A stretch of 64,000 bases of DNA from Rhizobium jaguaris (GCF_003627755.1 NZ_CP032694.1:4026501-4090500); one strand, 5' to 3'; positions 36,362 through 48,857 are shown, counted from the stretch's first letter. Numbers and translations are program-made. Notes: a model not told the origin generated them from the sequence alone.

Positions 36362-37006
36362 TTAGTCAGTCGCCCGCGCCAATGCGAGGCGGATGCCGAA
36401 GCCGACAAGAGCTGCTCCGGTGATGCGGTTGAACCATTTGCCGCTGGCGATGAAGCGATCGCGGACCGGCTTGACGGTGAAGAAGATGGAAACGCCGGCG
36501 AACCAGGCGACGAGCGCCGTCGCCATGCCGATGCCGTAGCTGAACTGGATCAGTGCCGGTGTGTCGTGATGCACCAGCGTCGAAAACAGCGACAGGAAAA
36601 ACAGCACCGGTTTCGGGTTGAGCGCATTGGTGATGAAACCCGTCGCCAGGCAGCGCCAGACGGAAACCGGCTTGCGGTCCTCATCGCCGATCTCGATCTC
36701 CTTCACCTTGAAGCCAGGTTGCCGGAAGGATTTGATGCCGAGATAGACGAGATAAAGGACGCCGGCCCATTTGATCAGGCTGAAAAGCATCAGCGATTTC
36801 GACACGATCAGGCCGAGGCCGAGAATGGTGTAGCTCACATGAAAGAGCAGCGAGAAGCCCATGCCGAGGCCAGTCATGACTGCCGCGCGGCGGCCATGCA
36901 CAATGCTCTGGCGCAGGATGACGGCGAAATCAGCGCCCGGTGCAACGATGAAAATCGAAAACACCGCCATCAGGCCGAGGAATTCCAAAACATATTGCAT
37001 GGTCAC
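36362..37006 (-). CDS. LysE/RhtB-family amino-acid exporter
   Basis: The 214-residue inner-membrane protein has about six TM segments and the family opening FSIFIVAPGADFAVILRQSIVHGRR, with GLGMGFSLLFH and ALNPKPVLFFLSLF. Such proteins export amino acids or homoserine lactones. It is 12 bases downstream of the SDR gene and 29 bases upstream of lpdA, within a close-packed minus-strand group. The substrate is unknown. Confidence 0.88.
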   Translation of the reverse strand: MTMQYVLEFLGLMAVFSIFIVAPGADFAVILRQSIVHGRRAAVMTGLGMGFSLLFHVSYTILGLGLIVSKSLMLFSLIKWAGVLYLVYLGIKSFRQPGFKVKEIEIGDEDRKPVSVWRCLATGFITNALNPKPVLFFLSLFSTLVHHDTPALIQFSYGIGMATALVAWFAGVSIFFTVKPVRDRFIASGKWFNRITGAALVGFGIRLALARATD

Positions 37007-37018
37007 TGCCTTCTCAGA

Positions 37019-37774
37019 TCAACGGCCGCCGCTCACATCGAGGATGGCGCCCGTTATATAGGATGCCTGAGCCCCCAACAGGTAGAGGATGGCGTCAGCG
37101 ACTTCTTCCGCCGTCCCAGCCCTCTTCATCGGCAGTTGTGGAGCGATCTCGCGCGCCCGTTCAGGCAGGCCGGCGGCAGCGTGGATTTCCGTATCGATAA
37201 TACCCGGCCGCACGGCGTTGACCCTTATCCCCTCGGCCGCCACCTCCCGCGCTAAGCCGAGCGTGAACGTATCGATCGCACCCTTGGACGCCGCATAGTC
37301 CACATATTGGCCGCCACCGCCGAGAGTGGCCGCCACGGAGGAGACGTTGACGATCGCACCGCCCTTGCCGCCATGGCGGGTGGACATGCGGCGGATAGCT
37401 TCAGCGGCTGCAAGCATCGAGCCGGTGATGTTGATGCGAAACATGCGGTCGAGCCGCTCCGGCGTCATTTCGTCCAGCCGCTGCACACGATCGACGATGC
37501 CTGCATTGTTGACGAGACCATCCAGCCGGCCAAAATGCTGGTCGACAGCGGAAAAGATGGATCCGATATCGTCGGCTGAGCCGACATCGCCCGCGATGGC
37601 AATCGCCTCGCCACCGGCATCACGGATCGCAGAGACGACCGTTTCCGCAGCCGCTTTGTTCGAAGCATAATTGACCGCCACGGCCCAGCCCTGCCGGGCA
37701 GCGGCGATCGAAACCGCCGCCCCGATACCGCGGCTGCCGCCGGTGACGAGAAGAACAGGAGATTTGCCAGTCAT
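37019..37774 (-). CDS. Short-chain dehydrogenase/reductase (SDR)
   Basis: The 251-residue product has cofactor loop TGGSRGIGAAV, NNAGIV, catalytic Ser in NVSSVAATLGGG and Tyr-x3-Lys in YVDYAASKGA, with the C-terminal ASYITGAILDVSGGR. It resembles glucose/ribitol dehydrogenase-type SDRs. ATG 37774 overlaps the upstream stop as ATGA, so it is coupled to the secreted-protein gene. No substrate can be assigned. Confidence 0.9.
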   Translation of the reverse strand: MTGKSPVLLVTGGSRGIGAAVSIAAARQGWAVAVNYASNKAAAETVVSAIRDAGGEAIAIAGDVGSADDIGSIFSAVDQHFGRLDGLVNNAGIVDRVQRLDEMTPERLDRMFRINITGSMLAAAEAIRRMSTRHGGKGGAIVNVSSVAATLGGGGQYVDYAASKGAIDTFTLGLAREVAAEGIRVNAVRPGIIDTEIHAAAGLPERAREIAPQLPMKRAGTAEEVADAILYLLGAQASYITGAILDVSGGR

Positions 37775-38292
37775 TCGCCGCATCCTTTCAAGGTCAAGAC
37801 ATCCCAGGGGGCGACGGTCGCTTTGCCTTTGCCCCAGATAGAGGACTCACGGATCGAAGGGCCGAGCGCCGGCAGGAACAACCGTTCCGCAGCCCCGGCA
37901 CCCTCCGCCGGCAGGGCACTGATGTTGCCCGTCAGATCGGAGGCATAGATCATCCCCTGCCAGACGGTACAGGCGCGAAGATCGGCGCCCGTCACATCGC
38001 CTTCCGGGCAATTGAACATGATCATGCCATTAGCATGCAGCAGATCGTCCGAGCGCATCACGACGCCATCCGCCACGATCGGTGTGTTGCGCACGGTGAA
38101 TTTGAACTGGTTGCTGACCGCCATCTGGGAACCGACTGGCTCGAAGCGCAGCTCATAGGCATCGTCCATGTCGCCATAAACAGCCTTTTCCTGCACGCAT
38201 TCGTCCGCCAGCGCCGGCGCGGGAATGGCTGTAAACGCCATCATCGCCCAGTGAACGGGGGCCAATCGTGCCATCGCGCGGTTTGCCGGCAT
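37771..38292 (-). CDS. Secreted protein of unknown function
   Basis: The product of about 173 residues has a signal peptide (MARLAPVHWAMMAFTAIPAP, cleaved near ALA-DE) and cysteines in DECVQE, FNCPEG, RACTVW and LKGCGE. I do not recognise a family. ATG 38292 follows GGAAGG; a GTG at 38298 overlaps the DUF4241 stop. It is coupled to the SDR gene downstream and the DUF4241 gene upstream, so the three may act together. Confidence 0.65.
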   Translation of the reverse strand: MPANRAMARLAPVHWAMMAFTAIPAPALADECVQEKAVYGDMDDAYELRFEPVGSQMAVSNQFKFTVRNTPIVADGVVMRSDDLLHANGMIMFNCPEGDVTGADLRACTVWQGMIYASDLTGNISALPAEGAGAAERLFLPALGPSIRESSIWGKGKATVAPWDVLTLKGCGE

Positions 38293-38294
38293 GA

Positions 38295-39044
38295 TCACCC
38301 TTCCCCCGGTTCGTGCCGACCGTCTGCATTTTCGGTCACCCCGAAATCCGTGAACAGAACAAGCGGACGATCATTCGCATCGCAACCCCAGAACACCGGG
38401 TAGAAGCCATCCCCCCAGCCGCTCCAGAACACCGCGACATTGCCGCGTTTGCCGGCCACCGGCCGATGCATGACATATTTGTCGTCGTTTATCTTGATCT
38501 CGGGGGCCAGCACATCATCGTAATAGTTGATGTCTGAAGAGGACTTCTGGGTACGGACCTGCTGTTCTCGCTCCTGGATCAATGGGTAGGTATCCACATC
38601 CATGTAGCAACCGAGGCCGGCATCGACTGGATAGCCGAAGAATTCGTCGCCCTTCAACGACGCGATATCCTGGTCGGGAACGAGCGCCAGCTCCCAACGC
38701 GCGGGCTTGCCATCGGCAAAGCGCAGACTGGCGGCGGCGATGCGGCCGAAGGCTTCATAGAGCGTCACGGGGTAATTGCCAGGTGGAACGGTCCTAACGA
38801 AGGCCGAGCGATCCGGTCCGACCAGCGGATCGCTGGCAACGATGCGGCCAGACGTCAGTTCGAGATCGCCCATATGAAAGACGGTGATCGACCGGGCAGA
38901 GAGATCGGCGTCACTGAGCGACGCCAGATCGAGATTGCTGCTGAGCTTTGCTACGTCGAAGTCATCCGCGACGGCGGAAGATGGAATCCACGCGGCGACG
39001 GCGCACAAGAGTCCGCGCATCGTCCGCATGGGCCATTTCGACAT
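38295..39044 (-). CDS. DUF4241-family exported protein
   Basis: The 249-residue protein has a signal peptide of about 26 residues ending SSAVA-DD. The domain reads HMGDLELTSGRIVASDPLVG, PPGNYPVTLYEAF, FGYPVDAGLGCYMDVDTYPL and NVAVFWSGWGDGFYPVFWGC, the recognised DUF4241 blocks. The function is unknown. It is 14 bases downstream of sucB and starts a tight group of unknowns that continues to the LysE-type gene. Confidence 0.8.
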   Translation of the reverse strand: MSKWPMRTMRGLLCAVAAWIPSSAVADDFDVAKLSSNLDLASLSDADLSARSITVFHMGDLELTSGRIVASDPLVGPDRSAFVRTVPPGNYPVTLYEAFGRIAAASLRFADGKPARWELALVPDQDIASLKGDEFFGYPVDAGLGCYMDVDTYPLIQEREQQVRTQKSSSDINYYDDVLAPEIKINDDKYVMHRPVAGKRGNVAVFWSGWGDGFYPVFWGCDANDRPLVLFTDFGVTENADGRHEPGEG

Positions 39045-39058
39045 GAGCCAACGCTCCC

Positions 39059-40300
39059 TTAGAGATCGAGAACCAGACGTTCCGGATCTTCCAGGCTTTC
39101 CTTGACGCGCACGAGGAACGTCACGGCTTCCTTGCCGTCAACCATGCGGTGGTCGTAGGAGAGCGCCAGATACATCATCGGGCGGATGACGACTTGGCCG
39201 CCGATGGCGACCGGGCGCTCCTGGATCTTGTGCATGCCGAGAATGCCCGACTGCGGCGCGTTGAGGATCGGCGAGGACATCAGCGAACCGTAGACACCGC
39301 CATTGGTAATGGTGAAGGTGCCGCCCTGCATGTCAGCCATCGACAGCGTGCCGTCGCGGGCAGCCTTTGCCAGACGGCCAAGCTCCTTCTCGACCTCCGC
39401 GATCGACATCTGGTCTGCATCGCGAATGACGGGAACAACGAGGCCCTTGTCGGTGCCGACAGCCATGCCGATGTGGCAGTAGTTCTTGTAGATAATGTCG
39501 GTACCGTCGATTTCGGCGTTGACGGCCGGCAGTTCCTTCAGCGCATGCGTGACGGCCTTGGTGAAGAAGCCCATGAAACCGAGCTTCACGCCATGCTTCT
39601 TCTCGAAGATGTCCTTGTACTTGTTGCGCAGGTCCATGACGGCCTTCATGTCCACCTCGTTGTAGGTGGTAAGCATGGCGGCGGTGTTCTGCGCATCCTT
39701 GAGGCGCTTGGCGATCGTCTGGCGCAGACGGGTCATCTTGACGCGTTCTTCGCGGCCGGCGTCTTCGACCGGCGTCGGTGCACGGGCGCTGACCGGAGCG
39801 GCGGGGACAGAGGCCGGAGCCGAAGCAGCCCTGGCGACGGCGGCAATGACATCACCCTTCAGGACCTGGCCGCGCTTGCCGCTGCCATCGACCTGATCGG
39901 CGGAGAGATTGTTTTCGGCGAGCAGCTTGGCGGCAGCAGGTGCCGGCGGCATGGCGGAAGCCGGAGCCGCAACGGCCGGAGCGGCAACCGGGGCTGCCAC
40001 TGCCGGAGCAGCAGCAACGGCGGCCGGCGCGGCAGCCTGGCTCGGAGCAGCCGCAGCACCGTTACCGGCGGAGATCTGACCGAGCAGCGCGCCGAGGCCG
40101 ACCGTTTCACCGGCCTGAGCAACGATTTCGGACAAGGTGCCGGCTGCCGGCGCGGGAACTTCGATCGTCACCTTGTCGGTTTCCAGCTCGAGAATCGGCT
40201 CATCGACCTTGATGGCATCGCCGACCTTCTTGAACCAGGTGCCGACGGTCGCCTCGCTGACGGACTCGCCGAGGGTAGGAACGCGGATTTCTGTGGCCAT
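39059..40300 (-). CDS. sucB: 2-oxoglutarate dehydrogenase E2 (dihydrolipoyl succinyltransferase)
   Basis: The 413-residue E2 has an N-terminal lipoyl domain ([15 protein letters not shown] with lipoyl-Lys near residue 43), a long Ala/Pro linker, a peripheral subunit-binding domain ([20 protein letters not shown]) and the catalytic domain ending with [12 protein letters not shown], where His and Asp are active. It transfers succinyl to CoA. A YciI-like gene separates it from sucA. Confidence 0.96.
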   Translation of the reverse strand: MATEIRVPTLGESVSEATVGTWFKKVGDAIKVDEPILELETDKVTIEVPAPAAGTLSEIVAQAGETVGLGALLGQISAGNGAAAAPSQAAAPAAVAAAPAVAAPVAAPAVAAPASAMPPAPAAAKLLAENNLSADQVDGSGKRGQVLKGDVIAAVARAASAPASVPAAPVSARAPTPVEDAGREERVKMTRLRQTIAKRLKDAQNTAAMLTTYNEVDMKAVMDLRNKYKDIFEKKHGVKLGFMGFFTKAVTHALKELPAVNAEIDGTDIIYKNYCHIGMAVGTDKGLVVPVIRDADQMSIAEVEKELGRLAKAARDGTLSMADMQGGTFTITNGGVYGSLMSSPILNAPQSGILGMHKIQERPVAIGGQVVIRPMMYLALSYDHRMVDGKEAVTFLVRVKESLEDPERLVLDL

Positions 40301-40333
40301 TGTTCAAATCCTGATTTTTCGTCGTTATTTGAG

Positions 40334-40654
40334 TTAGATAGAATTTCCGGCGGCGGACGGCCGCAGAATGATCGAGGGCATCGGCGAGATTTCGGTACGG
40401 AAACCGAGCTCGGCGAGAAGGACGGGATCGGCATCACCAAGCGCCTTGGCGGCATCGGCGTCTTCCGCGTCGACGATGGCTATGCCGAAAGCGCCATCGG
40501 CTGCGAAGACCGGACCGACGACAATTGCCGTTCCGGCGCTCGCGTGTTGGCGCCAATAGGTGGCATGTTGCTGCATGGCGGCCATCTCCTCCCCTGTGGC
40601 GTCATGCGGGAAGCTGGGGCGCGGCGGCACGAGTTTCAAATGAAAATAGGCCAT
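40334..40654 (-). CDS. YciI-like small protein between sucA and sucB
   Basis: The 106-residue protein has the YciI/DGPF-like ferredoxin fold pattern: YFHLKLVPPRPSF, HATYWRQHASAGTAIVVGPV, then GIAIVDAEDADAAKALGDAD. The conserved His-x-x-Tyr-Trp and the GPV/DG turn fit the YciI family, whose members include hydrolases and decarboxylases. It sits 26 bases after sucA and 33 bases before sucB. No function in the 2-oxoglutarate dehydrogenase complex is known to me. Confidence 0.75.
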   Translation of the reverse strand: MAYFHLKLVPPRPSFPHDATGEEMAAMQQHATYWRQHASAGTAIVVGPVFAADGAFGIAIVDAEDADAAKALGDADPVLLAELGFRTEISPMPSIILRPSAAGNSI

Positions 40655-40680
40655 CGCGCACCCCCTTTCCGGATCATGCC

Positions 40681-43665
40681 TTAACCGCCGAGCGCATCCT
40701 CAAGGAATGCAGCGAGCTGCGCCAGATGCTTGGACATCAGGCCGGTCGCCGGAGAGGCAGCAGCCGGGCGGCCGGTATAACGAACCCGCTGATACTTGGC
40801 ATCGATATGGGCAAGCACCCATTCCAGATAGGGATCGATGAACGACCATGCGCCCATGTTCTTCGGCTCTTCCTGGCACCAGACCATTTCCGCATTGCGG
40901 AAGCGGCTGAGCTCGTTGATGAGCGCCTTGGCCGGGAACGGGTAGAGCTGTTCGATACGCAGCAGGTAGATATCGTCGATGCCGCGCTTCTCGCGCTCTT
41001 CGAGCAGGTCGTAATAGACCTTGCCCGAGCAGATGACGACGCGACGGATCTTGTTGTCCTTCTGCAGCTTGATCGGGCCGTCCTTGATGACTTCCGCATC
41101 GTCCCAGAGCAGGCGATGGAAGGAGGTTTCCCCCGCCATTTCCGGCAGGCCCGACACTGCACGCTTGTGACGCAGCAGCGACTTCGGGGTCATCAGGATC
41201 AGCGGCTTGCGGAAGTCGCGCTTCAACTGACGGCGCAGGATATGGAAGTAGTTTGCCGGCGTCGTGACGTTGGCAACCTGCATGTTGTCTTCGGCGCAGA
41301 GCTGCAGATAGCGTTCAAGGCGGGCCGAGGAGTGTTCCGGGCCCTGACCTTCATAGCCGTGCGGCAGCAGGCAGACGAGGCCCGACATGCGCAGCCACTT
41401 GCGTTCGCCCGATGAGATGAACTGGTCGAAGACGACCTGCGCACCGTTGGCGAAGTCGCCGAACTGAGCTTCCCACAGGGTCAGCGCATTCGGACGTGCG
41501 AGCGAATAACCGTATTCGAAGCCGAGAACTGCCTCTTCCGAAAGCATCGAGTTGATGACTTCGTAGCGGGCCTGGGTCGGCGACAGGTTGGCGAGCGGGA
41601 TGTAGCGCTCCTCGGTTTCCTGATCGTAGAGAACCGAATGACGCTGCGAGAAGGTGCCGCGTTCGCAATCCTGTCCAGACAGACGGATCTTGTGGCCCTC
41701 GACCACGAGCGAACCGAAAGCGAGCGCTTCCGCCATCGCCCAGTCGATGCCCTCGCCTGTCTGTACCATGCTGGCGCGGTTTTCCATGAAGCGCTGGATG
41801 GTGCGATGCGCATGGAACCCGGCCGGGATTTCCGAAAGCTTCCGGCCGATGTCCTTCAACGTCTTCATCGGCACAGCAGTTTTGCCGCGGCGCTGCTCGT
41901 CGGCATTGTCGGCCGTGTGCAGGCCCGACCATTCGCCGTCCAGCCAATCGGCCTTGTTCGGCTTGTAGGACTGGCCGGCATCGAACTCCTGTTCGAGATG
42001 GGCGCGCCAATCGGCCTTCATCTTCTCGACTTCGCCCTCGGTCAACACGCCTTCGCCGACCAGCCGGTCGGAGTAAAGCTGCAGCACCGTCTTGTGGGCA
42101 CGAATGACCTTGTACATCTTCGGCTGCGTGAAGGACGGCTCATCGCCTTCATTGTGGCCGTAGCGACGATAGCAGAACAAGTCGAGGACGACAGGCTTGT
42201 GAAACTTCATGCGGAATTCGGTAGCGATCTTGGCCGCATAGACCACAGCTTCCGGATCGTCGCCGTTGACGTGGAAGATCGGCGCTTCGATCATCTTGGC
42301 GACGTCGGACGGATAGGGCGACGAACGCGAGAAGGCCGGATTGGTGGTGAAACCGATCTGGTTGTTGATGATGACGTGCATCGTGCCGGCGACGCGGTGG
42401 CCGCGCAGGCCCGACAGGCCAAGGATTTCAGCAACCACACCCTGGCCGGCGAAAGCGGCATCGCCATGGATCAGCAGCGGCACGACCTTGGCGCGCTCGG
42501 TGAGCGGAATGATGTCGCCGTCCCAGACGGTGGCGCTCATGTCCTGCTTGGCGCGGGCCTTGCCCATGACGACCGGGTTGACAATCTCGAGATGCGACGG
42601 ATTGGCCGTCAGCGAGACGTGCACCTTGGTGCCGTCGAAATCGCGATCCGAGGAGGCGCCGAGATGGTACTTGACGTCGCCCGAACCTTCGACCTCGTCC
42701 GGCGCGTAGGAACCGCCCTTGAACTCGTGGAAGATCGCGCGATGCGGCTTGCCCATGACCTGGGACAGCACGTTGAGGCGGCCGCGGTGGGCCATGCCGA
42801 ACACGGCTTCCTTGAGGCCAAGCTGGCTGCCGCTCTTCAGAATCTGCTCCAGCGCCGGGATCAGCGATTCACCGCCGTCGAGGCCGAAACGCTTGGTGCC
42901 CTTGAACTTGACGTCGAGGAACTGCTCATAGCCTTCAGATTCGACGACCTTCTGCAGGATTGCCTTTTTGCGTTCCGCGCTGAAGGCAATACCCTTGTCG
43001 ACGCCCTCGATGCGCTCCTGAATCCAGGCCTTTTCCTCCGGGTTGGAGATATGCATGAATTCGACGCCGAGGGTCGAGCAATAGGTGCGCTCAAGGATTT
43101 CCATCATTTCGCGCACGCTCGCATATTCGAGGCCGAGCACGTTGTCGATGAAGATCTTGCGGTCGAGGTCGGCCTCGGTGAAGCCATAGGCTTCCGGCGA
43201 CAGCTCCTTGTAGTCCTCGACCGGGGCGGCGATGCCGAGCGGATCGAGCTTGGCGTGCAAATGGCCACGCATGCGATAGGCGCGGATCATCATGATGGCG
43301 CGGACGGAATCGCGCGTCGCCTGCAGGATGTCGGCTGTGTCTGTCGGCTTGCCAGCGGCTTCGGCCTTGGCTTTCACCTTGGTCTCGATAACCTTCTCGA
43401 CGACGCCCCAGTTGCCGTCGAGTGCGGAGACAAGCTCGCCGTTCGCCTGGATCGGCCAGTTCTTGCGCTGCCAGGAGGCTCCCTTGGCCGCCCTCTTCAC
43501 ATCATCCGGACTGTCTTCCAACGCCTTGAAGAACGACCGCCACTCGTCGGATACCGACGACGGGTCGTCCTCGTAGCGCGCATAAAGCTGCTCGATGTAA
43601 GCAGCGTTGGCGCCGTCCAGGAACGAGGTAATCTGAAACTGCTCGTTGGCTTCTTGCCTTGCCAT
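40681..43665 (-). CDS. sucA: 2-oxoglutarate dehydrogenase E1
   Basis: The 994-residue thiamin-pyrophosphate enzyme decarboxylates 2-oxoglutarate and loads succinyl onto the E2 lipoyl. The N-terminus FLDGANAAYIEQLYARYEDD is the E2-binding segment, GMAHRGRLNVL and HGDAAFAGQGVVAE with the GD...N TPP motif (TMHVIINNQIGFTT) lie mid-protein, and PHGYEGQGPEHSSARLERYL is the C-terminal transketolase block. It is of the usual length. It follows the sucCD terminator-like hairpin and depends on the TPP supplied in part by the thi operon. Confidence 0.97.
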   Translation of the reverse strand: MARQEANEQFQITSFLDGANAAYIEQLYARYEDDPSSVSDEWRSFFKALEDSPDDVKRAAKGASWQRKNWPIQANGELVSALDGNWGVVEKVIETKVKAKAEAAGKPTDTADILQATRDSVRAIMMIRAYRMRGHLHAKLDPLGIAAPVEDYKELSPEAYGFTEADLDRKIFIDNVLGLEYASVREMMEILERTYCSTLGVEFMHISNPEEKAWIQERIEGVDKGIAFSAERKKAILQKVVESEGYEQFLDVKFKGTKRFGLDGGESLIPALEQILKSGSQLGLKEAVFGMAHRGRLNVLSQVMGKPHRAIFHEFKGGSYAPDEVEGSGDVKYHLGASSDRDFDGTKVHVSLTANPSHLEIVNPVVMGKARAKQDMSATVWDGDIIPLTERAKVVPLLIHGDAAFAGQGVVAEILGLSGLRGHRVAGTMHVIINNQIGFTTNPAFSRSSPYPSDVAKMIEAPIFHVNGDDPEAVVYAAKIATEFRMKFHKPVVLDLFCYRRYGHNEGDEPSFTQPKMYKVIRAHKTVLQLYSDRLVGEGVLTEGEVEKMKADWRAHLEQEFDAGQSYKPNKADWLDGEWSGLHTADNADEQRRGKTAVPMKTLKDIGRKLSEIPAGFHAHRTIQRFMENRASMVQTGEGIDWAMAEALAFGSLVVEGHKIRLSGQDCERGTFSQRHSVLYDQETEERYIPLANLSPTQARYEVINSMLSEEAVLGFEYGYSLARPNALTLWEAQFGDFANGAQVVFDQFISSGERKWLRMSGLVCLLPHGYEGQGPEHSSARLERYLQLCAEDNMQVANVTTPANYFHILRRQLKRDFRKPLILMTPKSLLRHKRAVSGLPEMAGETSFHRLLWDDAEVIKDGPIKLQKDNKIRRVVICSGKVYYDLLEEREKRGIDDIYLLRIEQLYPFPAKALINELSRFRNAEMVWCQEEPKNMGAWSFIDPYLEWVLAHIDAKYQRVRYTGRPAAASPATGLMSKHLAQLAAFLEDALGG

Positions 43666-43785
43666 GGTGATATGCGGACGCTCTTGTCCGCCTCCCGACT
43701 TGTTTGCTTTGCCGGCTTATGGAAATCCGGCGACCATATTTGCTCGCGATCCTCGGACCGCATGTCTGCTTCTAAAATTCGAAAG

Positions 43786-43820
43786 CCGGACGGGATATGC
43801 GGATGCCGCTGCCCGTCCGG
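43786..43820 (-). terminator. Nested stem-loop between sucD and sucA
   Basis: CCGGACGGG (43786-43794) pairs with CCCGTCCGG (43812-43820), with an inner GCGG/CCGC stem. On the minus strand it lies 19 bases after the sucD stop and is followed by CTTTCGAATTTT. It probably reduces read-through from mdh-sucCD into sucA. Confidence 0.6.
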
Positions 43821-43838
43821 ATCTTGCTACAGGTAGGA

Positions 43839-44741
43839 TCAGCCCTTCAGGACTTCCACCAGCGTCTTGCCGAGACGCGCCGGCGACGGCGACACGCGGA
43901 TGCCTGCCGATTCCATCGCAGCGATCTTGTCTTCAGCACCGCCCTTGCCGCCGGAGATCACGGCGCCGGCATGGCCCATGGTGCGGCCGGGAGGCGCCGT
44001 GCGGCCGGCGATGAAGCCGACCATCGGCTTCTTGCGGCCCTTCTTGGCTTCGTCCTTGAGGAACTGTGCGGCGTCTTCTTCCGCCGAACCGCCGATTTCG
44101 CCGATCATGATGATCGACTTGGTCTCGTCGTCGGCGAGGAACATTTCCAAGATGTCGATGAATTCCGTGCCCTTGACCGGGTCGCCGCCGATGCCGACAG
44201 CCGTGGTCTGGCCGAGGCCTTCATTGGAGGTCTGGAACACGGCTTCGTAGGTCAGCGTGCCCGAACGCGAGAGAACGCCGACCGAGCCCTTCTTGAAGAT
44301 GGAGCCCGGCATGATGCCGATCTTGCATTCGTTCGGCGTCAGGACGCCCGGGCAGTTTGGTCCGATCAGGCGCGACTTCGACTTCTGAAGGCGATCCTTG
44401 ACCTTGACCATGTCGGCAACCGGAATGCCTTCCGTGATGCAGACGATCAGCGGGATCTCGGCTTCGATCGCTTCGAGGATCGCAGCCGCAGCACCTGCCG
44501 GCGGCACGTAGATGACCGAGGCGTTGGCGCCGGTCGCGTCCTTGCCTTCGGCGACGGACTTGAAGATCGGCAGCTTTTCGCCGTCCTTGCCGGTCCAGGT
44601 TTCACCGCCCTTGGAGGGGTGGATACCGCCGACCATCTTCGTGCCGTGATAGGCGAGCGCCTGTTCGGTGTGGAAGGTGCCGGTCTTGCCGGTCAGGCCC
44701 TGAACGAGAACCTTGGTGTCTTTGTTGATGAGGATCGACAT
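43839..44741 (-). CDS. sucD: Succinyl-CoA synthetase alpha subunit
   Basis: The 300-residue subunit has the CoA-binding Rossmann part ([24 protein letters not shown]) and the phosphorylated His in [19 protein letters not shown] near residue 250. It forms ATP or GTP and succinate with SucC. It lies six bases after sucC and is followed by a nested stem-loop. Confidence 0.97.
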   Translation of the reverse strand: MSILINKDTKVLVQGLTGKTGTFHTEQALAYHGTKMVGGIHPSKGGETWTGKDGEKLPIFKSVAEGKDATGANASVIYVPPAGAAAAILEAIEAEIPLIVCITEGIPVADMVKVKDRLQKSKSRLIGPNCPGVLTPNECKIGIMPGSIFKKGSVGVLSRSGTLTYEAVFQTSNEGLGQTTAVGIGGDPVKGTEFIDILEMFLADDETKSIIMIGEIGGSAEEDAAQFLKDEAKKGRKKPMVGFIAGRTAPPGRTMGHAGAVISGGKGGAEDKIAAMESAGIRVSPSPARLGKTLVEVLKG

Positions 44742-44747
44742 CTTGCC

Positions 44748-45944
<1,197 letters not shown>

Positions 45945-45971
45945 GGATTTATCCCTATTGGAACGCGGAAA

Positions 45972-47036
<1,065 letters not shown>

Positions 47037-47072
47037 TTATTTTGAGATCAGGAATTTCAATCGGTTAGATCA

Positions 47073-47102
47073 ATAATGTCTTACGTAAACGTAAGACATT
47101 AT
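47073..47102. promoter_or_regulatory. Perfect 14-bp inverted repeat upstream of mdh
   Basis: ATAATGTCTTACGT (47073-47086) and its exact complement (47089-47102) flank AA. It sits between the zapE stop at 47115 and mdh. No T-run follows, so it looks more like an operator than a terminator, though it could end zapE transcripts. Confidence 0.6.
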
Positions 47103-47114
47103 GTCACCAAATTG

Positions 47115-48278
47115 TTACTCGGCGGCGCGCTTTCCGTGAGTCTGGGCAAGATATTCCGCACTGCGCATTTCGAAAAGTCGCGATGCCGTGCGGTCGAACT
47201 CGAAGCCTTCCGTACCGCGCCGTTCGATCAGAAGATCCTCCGGCATCGCCTCAGCCGAAACATAAAGCCGGACGGCATGATCGTAAAGCGTGTCGATGAG
47301 GATGATGAAGCGCTTGGTTTGGTTGCGCTTTTCCGGCCCGAGCTTCGGCACGCGATCGATAAAGATCGTATCGAACCGGTTGGCGATGGCCAGGAAATCG
47401 GCCGCACCCAGTGGTGCCTCGCAGAGATCGGCAAAGGAGAACCGCGCCATGCGATCGACGGCGAGTGGCACGTGGATAGAACGTCCCTTCATCGGAATGT
47501 CCAGCGGCTGTGCCTTGCGCCCATGCAGAACCTGTGTCCACGACGCATCCATCGCCATATCGGTGCGCTCGTTGATCGGTATCAGATAGACCGGCTGGCT
47601 GTTCAATTTCTCCAGGCGGTAGTCTGTCGGTGAATCCAGCGTGACGATATCGACATACCGCTTCAGGAGATCGATGAAGGGCAGGAACAGGCCGCGATTG
47701 AGGCCGTCGCGATAGAGATTGTCGGGCTCGACATTCGATGTGGCGACCAATACGCAGCCCAACGAAAACAGCTCGGAAAACAGCCGCGACAGGATCATCG
47801 CATCGGCGATATCGGTCACGGTGAATTCGTCGAAGCAAAGCAGTTCCGCCTGGCTATAAAGGTCGGCTGCAACCGGTGGCACCGGATCGGCCTGCTTGGT
47901 CTCGCCGTTCTTGAACTTCAGCCGGTGCGCGGCGATGCGGTTATGCACATCGGCCATGAACTCATGGAAATGCGCTCGGCGCTTCCTGCTGCATGGCGCC
48001 ATCGCGAAGAACATATCCATCAGCATGGTCTTGCCGCGCCCGACACTGCCATGGATATAGAGGCCACGGACGATCTCGGCCGGCTTCTTGCGCGCGGCAA
48101 ACATCCAACCGAGCGCGCTCGATTTGGTCGCCGGCCGCTTCCGCTTAAGAGCGGCAAGCACATGATCGAGGGATTTCGCCACATCCATCTGCGCCGAATC
48201 CACTTGAAGTGATCCGGAAGCCGTCAGCGCCTTCAAATGTTCGACGACGCTGATGGAATAGTCGGGCATGGGCTGCAT
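47115..48278 (-). CDS. zapE: AFG1/ZapE-family ATPase
   Basis: The 387-residue protein has Walker [18 protein letters not shown] near residue 80 and Walker [18 protein letters not shown] near 143, both with the AFG1-type context. ZapE acts in cell division in E. coli and the yeast homologue in mitochondrial protein quality control. I prefer ATG 48278 ([15 protein letters not shown]); a longer frame begins at 48311. It is upstream of mdh on the same strand, a common rhizobial arrangement. Confidence 0.92.
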   Translation of the reverse strand: MQPMPDYSISVVEHLKALTASGSLQVDSAQMDVAKSLDHVLAALKRKRPATKSSALGWMFAARKKPAEIVRGLYIHGSVGRGKTMLMDMFFAMAPCSRKRRAHFHEFMADVHNRIAAHRLKFKNGETKQADPVPPVAADLYSQAELLCFDEFTVTDIADAMILSRLFSELFSLGCVLVATSNVEPDNLYRDGLNRGLFLPFIDLLKRYVDIVTLDSPTDYRLEKLNSQPVYLIPINERTDMAMDASWTQVLHGRKAQPLDIPMKGRSIHVPLAVDRMARFSFADLCEAPLGAADFLAIANRFDTIFIDRVPKLGPEKRNQTKRFIILIDTLYDHAVRLYVSAEAMPEDLLIERRGTEGFEFDRTASRLFEMRSAEYLAQTHGKRAAE

Positions 48279-48341
48279 GGGGAGATACCCGCCTGTGCAA
48301 GAGGGAAGCAACCAGATGGCCCAACCGCTTCAAAAAGGCTT

Positions 48342-48857
48342 TTATCGGCTGAGGCTCAGCGGCTGGCCGGACGCCGTGGAGCCGTCGAAACGCGAATCGG
48401 CCGTCTTGTAGAGCGAGCCGATCTGGCTGCCGTCACGGTTCTTGAGGATGACCTGCTTGCCGGAAACTTCCCACGAGCCCATGGTCGTCAGCTCACCCGC
48501 ACAACCACGCGTCCCGCCGCGCGAGCCGCTGCCGAGATTGGTGAGCGTCAGGAACATGTCGCAGCTCGATCCGCCGTTGCTGACCTTCCAGCTGCCGACC
48601 ATGGATTCCTTGGTCACGTCCTGCGCCGAAGCGGCCATCGCCTGCTGTTGCTGCGGATTGGCCGCATTGGGCGTATTCGTCGGTGCCGCCGGAAACTGCG
48701 AAGCGCCGGCGGTGGGCGGAAGCTGGCTGGATTGGACAGAGGGAACGGGCTGAGCCTGCAGTGGCGGGGGAGAATAATCGTCGTTGTATGCTGTGCGCTG
48801 GCAACCGGCAAGCGACAGACCTATCGCCGCAGCCGTCACTGCATATCTGAACTGCAT
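48342..48857 (-). CDS. Omp19-like outer-membrane lipoprotein with AprI/Inh protease-inhibitor domain
   Basis: The 171-residue product has a lipoprotein signal, [20 protein letters not shown], with Cys20 as the lipidation site. A Pro/Gln/Ala-rich linker follows, then the beta-barrel inhibitor domain with [20 protein letters not shown] and [15 protein letters not shown], including the two disulfide cysteines. It resembles Brucella Omp19, a protease inhibitor. TAGGAG precedes the ATG at 48857; the longer frame is not supported. Confidence 0.88.
   Translation of the reverse strand: MQFRYAVTAAAIGLSLAGCQRTAYNDDYSPPPLQAQPVPSVQSSQLPPTAGASQFPAAPTNTPNAANPQQQQAMAASAQDVTKESMVGSWKVSNGGSSCDMFLTLTNLGSGSRGGTRGCAGELTTMGSWEVSGKQVILKNRDGSQIGSLYKTADSRFDGSTASGQPLSLSR

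Noticed and set aside
41638-43836. Plus-strand open frame of 732 codons
   Set aside because: Antisense shadow of sucA; composition rich in His, Arg and Asp with no domains.
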